From contig NAJO01000024.1 of the NCBI GenBank assembly GCA_002077065.1, positions 496,001-560,000 of the forward strand: a stretch of DNA of 64,000 nucleotides, written 5' to 3'. A model generated the notes under the pieces. It was not told the origin of the DNA. It worked only from the letters and a program-made list of their open reading frames with translations, and ran no database searches. This document shows, in pieces, positions 31,267-41,359 of this stretch. Within the stretch, counting starts at the first letter, position 1. Each line of letters opens with the position of its first letter. The position numbers were made by a program, and so were the translations under genes. This stretch comes from Cryoendolithus antarcticus (lineage: Eukaryota > Ascomycota > Dothideomycetes > Cladosporiales > Cladosporiaceae).

Positions 31267-33379
31267 ATGGCTTCCTCCTCACCACCGGGCACTCCACCTC
31301 GACGGGGAACTCCCCCACCGCGTCTCTCGATAGCATCCAAGAAGCAGGTATCATTCAGGCGACCGTCAAATCAACAGGCACCTCCTGCCCGACCATTCTC
31401 TCGACAGAACAGACCAACCAGCCAAGGCAGCAATCGCCTGAAGGAAGGCTTCAATGAGCAGACGCCACTTATGGGCTCGAGTCCACGACGCAGTGAGGAG
31501 GTCGAGACACTGGCATCGGGCAGGAGTATTATGAGTGGGTACAGTGGAGATGACTGGGACGACGATGAAGACTACACGGAGGAGACGAAGAGCGTGTGGT
31601 ACCTCATACTGCTTACTATGGCTATCGGAGGGTGAGTGGAGGACATGACTGAGGTCCATGTAATAGTTGCTCACACACACTCGCAGTTTGCAAATCGCTT
31701 GGTCAGTCGAGCTCTCGAACGGCTCGCCATACTTGCTAGGTCTTGGTGTCAGCAAGTCACTACTCGCCCTCGTCTGGATCGCTGGGCCACTTTCTGGAAC
31801 GCTTGTGCAGCCGTACGTCGGGATAAGATCCGACAGATGCCGCTCACGCTTCGGGAAGCGCCGTCCATTCATGGTCGGAGGCGCTGCTGCCACCATCGTC
31901 TCGCTCATGCTGCTTGCGTGGACTCGTGAGATTGTCGGAGGAGTAGGGAGCATCTTCGGAATCGCCTCTGACGACAAGACTATTGCGACTGCAGCTATCG
32001 TCTTTGCGGTGCTCATGATCTACGTCCTAGACTTCAGCATCAACTGCATCCAGGCCGCAATCCGAGCGTTCATAGTAGACAACGCACCGACACACCAGCA
32101 GGACACGGCAAATGCTTGGGCGTCTCGCATGACGGGCGTGGGCAATATTGTTGGCTACCTCTTCGGTTATGTGAATTTGCCCAAGTACTTGTGGTTCTTC
32201 GGCGACACGCAATTCAAGGTCTTGTGTGTGATTGCGAGTTTGGCAATGGCGATCACTCTGGCTATCAGCTGTCTCAGCATCAGCGAGCGCGATCCGCGGT
32301 TGGACGACGAACTCGAGGTGATGGAGTCCGGAGTCATAGCTTTCTTCAAGGGTCTGTGGCGGTCCATCTATCAGCTGCCGAAGCAAATCAGCCGTATCTG
32401 TCAGGTGCAATTCTTCGCATGGATTGGCTGGTTCCCGTTCTTGTTCTATATCACGACCTACATTGGCGAGATCTACGTCCAGCCGTACCTCGAAGAGAAT
32501 CCGAATATGACACCTGAGGAACTGGACGCGCTCTACGAACGGGGCACTCGCACAGGCACACTTGCCCTCCTCGTTTTCGCGGTCGCAACTTTCACCTCGA
32601 GTGTCTTCCTCCCCTTCATCGTAGCTAAGAGCTTCCATTCGGAGTCGGAGGAGCCTCGATCGATCACGCCTTTCACGCCCGTGGCCGTAGCACCACGTAC
32701 TCCCCGTACACCAGGCGGTAAGACGCCTCGCACTCCACGTACCCCAAAGACGCCCCTTACGCCCGGCGGCATGACTGGCACTGGTGACTACTTCGGCTAC
32801 CGCCCCACGCGTTCCGAACAGAAGTCAAAGTCAAAGCGTAGCATCCTCCAGCGTATCGGCGCCTTCCTTCGCGATCCTAGCATCCCCTGGCTTACGCTCC
32901 GCCGCGCCTGGCTCCTCTCCCACGTCCTGTTCGCCCTGCTGTCCTGGTCAACATTCTTCATCCACTCTACTCGCCAGGCCACGATTCTCGTTGGCCTCAT
33001 CGGCATCCCCTGGGCCATGACGAACTGGGCACCCTACGCTCTCATCGCAGCCGAGATCTCCAAGCGTGATAATATCCGCCGTGGGACGATCCCGCCTCCG
33101 AACACAGTTGAGGGTCGTGCGCTTGCGGATGGCGAAGAAGAGAGCGAGGGCGCGGATCAGGCTGGTGTTGTGCTGGGTATTCACAACGTCGCTATTGCAG
33201 CACCGCAGGTCATTGCTACGTTGGTCAGTAGTTTGATCTTCAGAGCGCTGCAGAAGCCGAGAGGAACTGTGGGAGATGACAGTGTGGCTTGGGTGTTGAG
33301 GTTTGGAGGGTTGTGTACGTTGGTGGCTGCTTATATGGCTACCAGGGTCGGCGAAGAAGGGGACGACGAGAAGAGCTGA
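31267..33379 (+). CDS. Sucrose/alpha-glucoside:H+ symporter-like MFS transporter (SUT/SLC45 type)
   Basis: Exons 31267-31631 and 31687-33379, with a 55-nt intron, give 685 aa. A ~105-residue disordered N-terminus precedes the first membrane helix, TKSVWYLILLTMAIGG, which continues LQIAWSVELSNGSPYLLGLG across the junction. The pattern QIAWSVE...YLLGLG, then GPLSGTLVQPYVGIRSDRC and RFGKRRPFM (the RxGRR-type loop), is that of plant SUT, S. pombe Sut1 and animal SLC45 proteins. Twelve hydrophobic segments fit. The large middle loop carries repeated Thr-Pro units (PRTPRTPGGKTPRTPRTPKT), candidate proline-directed phosphosites. Likely a plasma-membrane H+ symporter for sucrose or maltose-like sugars; the substrate is inferred from family only. 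Confidence 0.88.
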
Positions 33380-33822
33380 ACGTCTGAGGTCAAATTAGAT
33401 CGTTGAAGTGGGTTACATGGCGTCTAAGGGCATAACACTCGGGTTCATTTTCGAGCATGGGTGGACGAGCGCCGCGATGGGCACTTTTGCATTTCTGCTG
33501 CACTGTAATGCTTTCGTTGGGATGAGTTGATGACTTGCACAGCGTAGCGTAGCGAACTGAGATGTAGAGAAAGTGTCGTTTACGCTCATAGGCAGCCACT
33601 ACATCATCTCCATCACTCACGTACTCATGTCACCGTTCAAGTGCTGAAGCCAGACTTGCGTATTGTCACTCGCAAGCCACACGCTCGAGGCTTGGCACGG
33701 GTGAAGTTCGGTCACAACCGGAAATCGCACTCCACCTCGAACTTTTCGAAGTGACCATACTGCGACCGCCAGCGACTCCTTGACGAGCAATACGACACTC
33801 ACCGAAGTCGAATACCGCAAAG
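33380..33822. promoter_or_regulatory. Intergenic upstream of the uL23 gene
   Basis: 443 bp in tandem orientation; holds the transporter 3' end and the ribosomal-protein promoter. No typical ribosomal-protein box was identified by eye. Confidence 0.4.
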
Positions 33823-34561
33823 ATGCCTCCAAAGCCAGAGACCAAGAAGGGTACGAATCACGCAGCGAGTTGTCAGCTAGTGTAGCGCTGTTTCATCATT
33901 TGCAGCATTGGCGACCATGCGCTCCTCCACCCGTAACCAGAAACGCCTACTAACACCCCTTCCCAGGCGCGAAGAAGCCCGGCAAGCAGTCCACCAAGGC
34001 CAACGCCGCTGCCAAAGCCGCCCTCCGCGGTGTAAGCTTCTTCCCAATATCCCTCCCTTGAGGCGTGTCAGACACCCTACCCATGGGTTCATCATTCTGA
34101 CGGCCTGTCTTCACACCACAGGTCAACTCGCACAAGGTCCGAAAAGTCCGCACTTCGACGTCCTTCCACCGCCCCAAGACCCTCACGCTCTCGCGCACAC
34201 CGCGTTACCCCCGCAAGTCTATCCCCAGCCAGCCGAAACTCGATGCCGGCAAGATCATTGTGCACCCGTTGAACACGGAGAGTGCGATGAAGAAGATTGA
34301 GGAGAACAATACTCTTGTGTTTATTGTGGATGTGAAGGCAAACAAGAGGCAGATCAAGGATGCGCTGAGGAAGTTGTATGGGGTTGAGGTTGTGAAGCTC
34401 AATACGCTCATCAGGTATGTTGAAGATGATGGGGTTTGAGAGGGATAGGGATTGTGACTGACATCAACGACAGGCCCGATGGATCGAAGAAGGCTTTCGC
34501 CAGGTTGACACCCGATGTGGATGCGCTTGACATTGCGGCCACCAAGCTCGCCATCGTCTAA
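33823..34561 (+). CDS. RPL25: 60S ribosomal protein uL23 (L25/L23a)
   Basis: Four exons, 33823-33850, 33967-34031, 34122-34414 and 34474-34561, with introns of 116, 90 and 59 nt, give 157 aa. The joined N-terminus [20 protein letters not shown] is the basic eukaryotic extension used for nuclear import. The core reads [50 protein letters not shown] and [20 protein letters not shown], and closes with [20 protein letters not shown]. uL23 binds 25S rRNA domain III at the exit-tunnel mouth, docking SRP and NAC. Having several introns near the 5' end, longer than the window's typical 50-60 nt, is normal for fungal ribosomal-protein genes. Confidence 0.97.
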
Positions 34562-34926
34562 ATGCTGAGGGGACGGGGTGAAGAGGTCGTGGGAAGGGCA
34601 CGCAGCGGCAAATTCACGAGCATCGCTCTCGGCCATGACGACGCACTTAGTCGTTCTGTGGCGAAATGTGAGAGTAGTAGACAGCTGTACTGCAGCGCGC
34701 TCCCGGAGCCGCTAGCCACCAATACACAATGCCGCCGCGCTCTATCCTCTATCATACAATTCCCTGCATCGTATCGTACACTGCGCCGCGCTCGTTGTCC
34801 GACCCGAACATATGTTCATCGTAGATCACCCAGGACTGCGACGAAGTCCCCTGCTAAAATCTCCCAGACAAGGCTAGTCGCGCTGGGCCATGCCGTCCCA
34901 TCGTACCTCCGCATAGACAAGTCCGC
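34562..34926. other. Convergent intergenic, RPL25 / TIM8
   Basis: 365 bp between converging stop codons. A frame continues on the plus strand from 34562 but has no recognisable features. Presumed 3' UTRs. Confidence 0.45.
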
Positions 34927-35262
34927 TCATCCCAGCGTCCTCATCTTCTCAAGGTGCCGTATAACAGTCATGTTCGCATCCATATACCGGTCCACGCAGT
35001 TCTTCATGCAGGGTTCTTCGCTGCGATCCAGAGAGCCGGAGGAAATCCGTGATGTGACGCACTTTTTGAAACACATCGAGTTGAGCTCGTGGATTGCTAG
35101 ATCGACAGTCAGACAAACTAGGGGATTGAAGGGACGGGATGACTGACTGTGTTGAATCTGGGCTTTTTGCGACTCTCCTTGAACGAATGTGTTTAGCTCT
35201 TGCTTGTCTTTCGGGGAGAGGTTCTGTAGGGCTGCCGCCGTGGTGGGGTCGATTTGGTCCAT
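34927..35262 (-). CDS. TIM8: Mitochondrial intermembrane-space chaperone Tim8
   Basis: Exons 35262-35148 and 35096-34927 give 94 aa after removing a 51-nt intron. The intron length is a multiple of three and it has no in-frame stop, so the unspliced frame also reads through (111 aa). The spliced form is preferred: HTIHELNSMCFKKC follows the Tim8/Tim10 spacing. The twin CX3C motifs are CFKKC and CMKNC, 16 residues apart, followed by CVDRYMDANMTVIRHLEKMR, closest to Tim8/DDP1. Tim8 pairs with Tim13 in a hexamer that escorts Tim23 and other hydrophobic precursors across the intermembrane space. Oxidation of the four Cys by Mia40 is expected. Divergent from NAP1. Confidence 0.9.
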   Translation of the reverse strand: MDQIDPTTAAALQNLSPKDKQELNTFVQGESQKAQIQHSQSSRPFNPLVCLTVDLAIHELNSMCFKKCVTSRISSGSLDRSEEPCMKNCVDRYMDANMTVIRHLEKMRTLG

Positions 35263-35603
35263 GATCACAGAGAGATGAGCAGGTATGGTAGTGACTGTGA
35301 GCGTCCGCGCGATAATGTACTCAATGGCAGCGCGGGGCGTTGTAAGACTCCCGATGGTACACTAAATATGTGCTGCCTGACTGGCTACCTGATTAATCAG
35401 GCATCAAGACATCGCCCCCCCGCATTACGCCGAAGAACGCGCTTGGGTGAGGAAAAAGAGTTGGGCCGCAGCTTCTACCAACAAGCCACCCTGCACCAAC
35501 AACCGCACTGCATCTCCCGCCCACACACCACATCACGCCCAATCTACGCCGCGCTGCAGATCACTTTCATTCCCGTCCACACCCGCACCAGCATCCTCCC
35601 AGC
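35263..35603. promoter_or_regulatory. Divergent intergenic region, TIM8 / NAP1
   Basis: 341 bp shared by the two promoters. The part next to NAP1 (about 35470-35600) is C/A-rich on the plus strand, like other leaders in this window. No motif stands out. Confidence 0.4.
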
Positions 35604-37138
35604 ATGTCTGGTCAACCCATCTCCGGCAAGTCTGGCAATTTTGCCGCTGCACCGTGAGTTCACTCTTTTTCTCCGCTGCTGTACTGATCTATCTATTGCA
35701 TCGTTGCTATACTGCACATACATGGTGTTAAGGCTACCTACGGCTACCGAGACGACTGACACGATGTCTACTAGAACGCCACAAAACACACCTGCGCAGA
35801 ATGCGCCCATCTCTAGTCGCGCTCAGGCGCCGGACTTGACCAATATCAAGGAAGGTTCATTTATGTCACCATTCCACTACTTGGAGGAATCGCCACGACT
35901 GACACACTTAATCCACAGAGGATCTTGACCGCGCCGCCGCTGCCTCCATCTTTGCACAGAACCCTCGCCTCGTGTCGATGATGCAGAACAAGCTTTCCGG
36001 CCTTGTCGGGAAATCCTCGGGCTACGTCGAGTCCCTCCCAGCGCCAGTACGGAGACGCGTGGACGGCTTGAAGGGTGTGCAAAAAGAGCATGCCAAGCTC
36101 GAGGCTCAATTCCAGGAGGAGGTCCTGGAGCTCGAGAAGAAATTCTTCGCCAAGTTCACACCGCTATACGAGAAGCGGACGAAGATCGTCAATGGCGACC
36201 TAGAACCGACCGAGGAGGAAGTCAAGGCTGGCGAGGCGGAGGACGAGGATGACGAAGATGACGAGGACGAGTCAAAGGACGAGAAGGCCAAGGCCGATGA
36301 CAAGGAGGGTGCGGACACGAAGGGTATCCCAGAGTTCTGGTTGAGCGCGATGAAGAACTCGTCGCTAGCCGAGACTATCACAGACCGCGACGAGGAGGCA
36401 CTCAAGCACCTGACTGATATTCGCATGGAGTATTTGGACCGCCCTGGCTTCCGTCTGATCTTCGAGTTTGCGGCGAATGACTTCTTCACGAACAAGACGA
36501 TCAGCAAGACATACTACTACCAGGAGGAGAATGGCTACGGTGGGGACTTCATCTACGACCACGCTGAGGGTGACAAGATCGACTGGAAGTCTGGCAAGGA
36601 CCTCACGGTCAGGGTCGAGAGCAAGAAGCAGAGGAACAAGAGTCAGTAACGTCCTGAAGCGTGACTTTGATCATGAGCTCCAGCACTGACAGCAATACAG
36701 ACACCAAGCAGACCCGCATCGTCAAGAAGACGCTCCCCACACCCAGCTTCTTCGATTTCTTCAACCCCGCCACGCCACCCTCAGACGACGATGACGAGAT
36801 CGACGAGGAGATTGAGCAGAAACTCGAGCTCGACTACCAGTTGGGCGAGGATATCAAGGAGAAGCTCATTCCCCGCGCTATCGATTGGTTCACGGGCGAG
36901 GCCCTGCAATTCGAGCAGGACATGGATGACTTTGACGAGGACGAATTTGAGGACGAGGATGATGAGGATGAGGACGACGAGGAGAGGGATGAGGATGATG
37001 AGGAGGAGGATGAGGACGATGTATGATTTTCCGCCGCTCCTGACAAGCGCTTTGTTGGGCAAGGGACGATTGCTGACATTGACGCAGGAGGACGGCTCGA
37101 AACCGAAGCAGGATGCTGCGGAGTGCAAGCAGAGCTAG
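35604..37138 (+). CDS. NAP1: Nucleosome assembly protein 1
   Basis: Five exons, 35604-35653, 35775-35854, 35919-36641, 36701-37020 and 37088-37138, with introns of 121, 64, 59 and 67 nt, give 407 aa. The dimerisation helix is [20 protein letters not shown]. The NAP domain continues with [40 protein letters not shown] and [14 protein letters not shown], and across the third junction [16 protein letters not shown] then [12 protein letters not shown]. The C-terminal acidic domain is an almost pure Asp/Glu run interrupted by the last intron, then DGSKPKQ. Nap1 is an H2A-H2B chaperone that shuttles between cytoplasm and nucleus and also acts in mitotic control. The family fit makes the splice model strong; the last 16 codons are least certain. 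Confidence 0.95.
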
Positions 37139-37865
37139 GAGGATCGACGCTCGAACGACTTCTGGCGGCATCGACTCGAGTGCCAAAGTGATCGAATAGA
37201 TCGTTTCTTGACTTCGAATGACCATCCTTGGACTGGATTTGCGAAGAGGAGGCGGCTGGTGAGTCAGGGTTTCCACCGATTGTACAGCTTCGCTCGACTT
37301 GCCACCACTATTGCACCTGCACGCTATGCACTCACGCTCCTTCACGACAACACAGAAACAGACGGTAGACCTTTGCATGCGAATGGCGTTTGTTGTTTCA
37401 CACTAGGTGCACATTTGCAGTAATCAGACTAAACAAAAGAGCAGTGTGGGCGTCTGGGAGGCTCTCGGGGAGTGGGACAAGTGCATGTTCACGTCGGGGG
37501 GAAAGGATGAGATAGAATGCAGGCGTTTGTCGAGACTGCGCTCTGCTCTGCTGTTTCACTGTCTACCTCACACTTGCCAATGTGGTCCTGTAAATGGTGG
37601 CCATGGAGCCTTGCATTCACCTCAAGCCTCCATAGACCCTTGATTTTGTTGCGTCGTTGCCCCACTATGAGTACTGAATCTCAACGCAATGTTCGTGATA
37701 TGAAGCCGTCTATAGTCAGTAGCCATAGAAGCTACCAGGAAAACGGGTCAACAAGGCGTCTTTAAGGTTGCGGCGCGCCCGTCCGAGCCGTACCTACTAC
37801 GAATGTCTGGCCCCATCTTGTACATGTACCGTGATTCGGAAACCTAGATTTCTTCCGGCATTAAG
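37139..37865. other. Gene-poor stretch left of the phenol-hydroxylase relic
   Basis: 727 bp with no supported gene. If the relic at 37866-38173 was once a full phenol hydroxylase, the missing ~1.6 kb of its coding region should have lain here, but no homologous segment is recognisable. Confidence 0.4.
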
Positions 37866-38173
37866 ATGCTGTTGACGGGTACGACTAGGAGAAGATCCTC
37901 GTCGACGATGTCACCTAACATAAGGGTGAGTATCTCTCTTGTATCCTCCTAACGACTTGAGATGGCAAAATGATCCGTCCAGGCCACGGAGAGATTTACA
38001 AGGACCTCGGTATCGCGCCGCAAGGTTGTGTGGTGATTTTGGGACCAGACCAATACGTTTCCTCTCTAGGATCGATCAACGATACTGACGCTATAGACAC
38101 GTTCTTCGCAGCTTTCATGCTGCCAGCGGAGGGCAGGCCAGTGGTCAAGCAGAGCAACGGCGCCCGGGAGTGA
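37866..38173 (+). pseudogene. Relic of the C-terminal end of a phenol 2-monooxygenase-type flavoprotein
   Basis: After a putative 57-nt intron (37926-37982), a 63-codon frame reads GHGEIYKDLGIAPQGCVVIL, GPDQYVSSLGSINDTDAIDT and FFAAFM. This is the thioredoxin-like C-terminal domain of phenol hydroxylases, where RPDQYVS and an aromatic-rich FFxGF end are usual. Before the intron the same frame gives DGY..EKILVDDV, as in the family, but is broken by TAG (37886-37888) and TAA (37916-37918). The N-terminal FAD and substrate domains are absent from the 700 bp upstream. I therefore read it as a decayed 3' fragment of an aromatic-ring hydroxylase gene. The intact gene would have added an ortho-hydroxyl to phenol using FAD and NADPH. 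Confidence 0.65.
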
Positions 38174-38536
38174 GACACGATACAGCTCTGTACCGAGGTT
38201 TCATCAACACGGATCCAACTGATCCGGAGTTGACTATGCATAAGCACGTATGAGCCGGTCTAGACATTGACTTTTGAGGATTTTCGTGACAATGTAAGCG
38301 AAAGGGATCGGCACCAAGGTCTTCCATAGATACTATCTGCATGATTGGCGGTAGATCAGCGGCTAGCTCTACGCTATTCCCCGTAGAGGCACACAAGCTC
38401 GGCAGGCATAAGAGACGACCAGGATACATGCCTCGGCGTTTTCTCACAGTGCCAGTCGTACAAACTGCACATGTAGACGAACCCAGCCAGGAATTCGTCT
38501 GTCCTCGTGCAGCATTTCCAATACACATTCCGCGAA
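38174..38536. other. Intergenic between the relic and the FAD oxidoreductase
   Basis: 363 bp, probably the promoter of the oxidoreductase gene. No motif or RNA gene recognised. Confidence 0.4.
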
Positions 38537-40202
38537 ATGCTTCCGTCTATCGTATTCGCAAGCATCGTGGCATTGGCCTCCGCAGCCCCGTCTGTCGATA
38601 CGCTAGCAGTCTGCAACTACCTCTACAAGTCGTACCCTCAATACGTTGCCTATGATCCACAAGGCGTCAACGGTCTGCGGACGCTCGCCAACGCCTCGCT
38701 CTGGACGCAGACGAACACGGTCTACTGGAACAATCAGAACTCATACGCCTTCCGATCGGCGTGCACGTTCTTTCCGAAAACCGCCGAGCAGGTCTCGGAT
38801 GTGGTCAAGCAATTGAATCGCTACCCGTCTGTCAAATTCGCTATCAAGGGTGGAGGACATCAGCCTGCTCCGGGATTCTCTTCCACCAGTGATGGTGTCT
38901 TGCTTGCTTTCGAGGTCAACCTTGCTTCCGCAATCCGCACACCTGATGGGAAACACTTCATCGTAGGTCCGGGCGGACGATGGGGCGACATCTACAAGAA
39001 AACCGGGGAGACAAATCAGATTGTAGTGGGTGGACGACTGGCTCATATCGGTGTCGGTGGCTTCGCTCTTGGAGGCGGACTGTCGTACTACTCGGCGCAA
39101 TACGTACGTTATTCTGCTGTCTCTCATGTTGCTCTCTCTTATTCAACCATTGACTCACACTTCCAAGGGCCTGACCTGCGACAACGTCGATCAATTCGAA
39201 GTCGTCCTCGCCGATGGAAGCGCCGTCAACGCCACAAACTCCCAGAACAGAGAGCTCTGGTGGAGTCTCCGGGGAGGAGGAAACCAGTTCGGTATTGTAA
39301 CGCGTATGTGGATGCAAGCTCATCCCGAGGGCGTGGGCGGACAAGTCTGGGGAGGTCTTCGAGCATACACTCCCGACAAGCGGCAGGCACTCTTCCGAGC
39401 CATTACCAGGTTTGTCCGAGACTACCCAGACGCAAAGGCCGCTGTCATCCCTGTTTTCCAGTTTGGACTACCACTTAACGTCCTTAATGTCGTTACTGGA
39501 CCTCTACTTTTCATGTTCTACGATGGTCCCACACCGCCAGCAGGCGTCTTTGACGAGTTCAACGCGATCAGCTCTCTGTCGGACGATACAGGAGCCAAAA
39601 GATACGCTGATCTGGCCCAGGAAGCTGGTGGCGGCGCTCTAGTTGGCTTCGGCACTTCCTTCCGCGAGATCACGTATCCCAACCTCCCGGAAAATAAGAT
39701 GGTCGATTTTTTCTCCCACTACTACGACGCTACGTTCAACTCAACTTTGGTCGACGGCATCCAGTCAGGCCTCGATGTTCAGATCACCGGCTTCGATCCG
39801 CAGCCGCTCTCCGTTCGCGTTGCACGCGCTTCGCAAGCACAAGGTGGCAACGCTCTCGGGTTGAATCCCGACCACGGGGACAGAATTTGGATTGAAAACA
39901 ACTTTGTCTGGGGCAGTCCACTCTGCCAGGATCGTTGCCCTCAATATTCGAAGCAGGTCTCCGAGACGCTCCTCGAATATCAGAAGTCGACATTTGGTGG
40001 TATTGCCCCGACAAACTACAAGTCTGGAGACCTCAACACCGTCAATTACAATCCGCTCTTCATGAATGATGTTGCGCCCGACCAGGATGTGTACTCCAGT
40101 TACGGTCCGACGAACTTGGCCAGGTTGAAGGCTGCGAAGAAGTTGTATGACCCAAAAGGGTTCTTTACGAATCGGCAAGGCGGTTTCAAGCTACCGACTT
40201 GA
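38537..40202 (+). CDS. Secreted FAD-dependent oxidoreductase (berberine-bridge-enzyme-like)
   Basis: Exons 38537-39103 and 39168-40202, with a 64-nt intron, give 533 aa. The first 18 residues, MLPSIVFASIVALASAAP, are a clean signal peptide. The PCMH-type FAD domain shows VKFAIKGGGHQPAPGFSST, whose His aligns with the flavin-linked His of this family, then HFIVGPGGRWGDIYKKTG and VGGRLAHIGVGGFALGGGLS. The join gives SAQYGLTCDNVDQFEVVLADG in two pieces either side of the intron, then SQNRELWWSLRGGGNQFGIV. The C-terminus has the BBE-like RLKAAKKLYDPKGFF. Such enzymes oxidise sugars, alkaloids or secondary metabolites with O2. The substrate is unknown. It sits between two decayed genes, which suggests an accessory locus. 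Confidence 0.9.
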
Positions 40203-40317
40203 GAGCGGAGAGGACGGATGTGTCGGAGAGGTATCGCGTCTGCCGTTGTGAATTATGAATCAGGAACTTACCCCATCTGCCGCTTTCTCTGCGCCACCGT
40301 CACGTTGGCTTGTGGAG

Positions 40318-40806
40318 TCAGTGGGTGATCTTGTCCCAAAGACTCGAGCCGCGATACTCACGGTCGAGATCTTTCCCGTATCCACGACGAATGCAGTAGG
40401 GCCGGAGTGTCTTGACATGGCCGGCACGTCGACCGAGTTCAGCAAGTCCCTTGCGTAGCGTCGCAGCTTGTAAGATGTTCAACGACGAGATGCTCCCTTC
40501 TTGAACACGCCGGAAAACCGGAAGATCTCTTTTCCCCGGCTTGATCGACAAGGAGAACGTAAGAAATCCTGTAGGGGGATCGACTATTGCACTAAGCTCG
40601 TCCGCAGTCGCGATCTCTATAAACGCCCCGTCGGCGAGACTAAGGGCTAGTAGGGCGGAGATGGGGCATATAATCCGCATACTTTTATCTTCGCGTATAT
40701 GTTCAGTTATACTAGCAGTGTTAGCGTTATCCGAAAGAGAGATAGGACGCTTACTCCTTGTCCTCCTAAGCTCTCCTCCCTTTCCTATAACGAATACGTG
40801 TGTAGG
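40318..40806 (-). pseudogene. Fragment of a DUF3435 / FluG-like (tyrosine-recombinase-related) gene
   Basis: One frame is open over 40806-40318 (about 162 codons to the stop), but an ATG appears only at 40680. It reads HVFVIGKGGELRRTRSK, then SMRIICPISALLALSLADGAF, which matches the 'CPIxxLLALALADGAF' block of fungal DUF3435/FluG-domain proteins, then LPVFRR and LRKGLAELGRRAGHVKTLRP followed by YCIRRG, the region that holds the late catalytic Arg of tyrosine recombinases in this family. The N-terminal half, and the region after RRG where a His-x-x-Arg/Tyr end would lie, are missing or degraded. DUF3435 proteins include the captain recombinases of fungal Starship elements, but many relatives are not captains. 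I see no flanking repeats here, so only a fragment is claimed. Confidence 0.5.
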
Positions 40807-41359
40807 CTACCTAGCACGGTGTCCTATCTCGATACATTGAGACAAAGGAGATTGATGGGAGAAGACAGGAGACAAGGCGGGAGGATACTCGGGCGACGTA
40901 GCGCAGTGCAAAGCGATGTGGTGCATGCCAGGCACGCAACCAAGCGGAGGTGCAACCAGAAGCTGTAGAGCCATAAGTTATAGACCGTTTCCAGGTTCAT
41001 GGTGGAGGAATAACCGAGCCAGCGGAAACCAGGCGGACTTGTCTACGGCCAGACATCAGGCCGCGAAAGTTGCTACAGTACCGTACCCCACCACTTTATC
41101 TCAGCCTTGGCAATATGTTGCGCCGCCAGTCGCTTACTGCAGTCAACATTGACAGTTGCCTGTTGAATTCGTCACCTTCATACGCAACACTTCCAATATA
41201 GCTGCCTTACTGCCTCACAACGTAAGACATCGACGTTCACCTCGCTCACGACCGAGGAGTGGTCATACCGCACAACGCTGACCCCGCCATTCGCAGTCCT
41301 CCACGCAAGCGCAAGGAAATACAGAGCATTCGTTCTAGCCTCGCGGCAAGTGAGCCATC
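40807..41359. other. Intergenic, DUF3435 fragment to cofilin
   Basis: 553 bp. The right end is the cofilin promoter. The left may include more decayed element sequence, but I recognise none and found no inverted or direct repeats. Confidence 0.4.

Noticed and set aside
36106..37128. Long minus-strand frames rich in Ser, Leu or Val over NAP1
   Set aside because: They are antisense readings of NAP1's acidic Asp/Glu runs, which lack stops on the opposite strand.
38974..39103. Possible cysteinyl-FAD (bicovalent) linkage in the secreted oxidoreductase
   Set aside because: The Cys in LTCDNVD is near but not clearly at the position used by bicovalent enzymes; only the His linkage is suggested.
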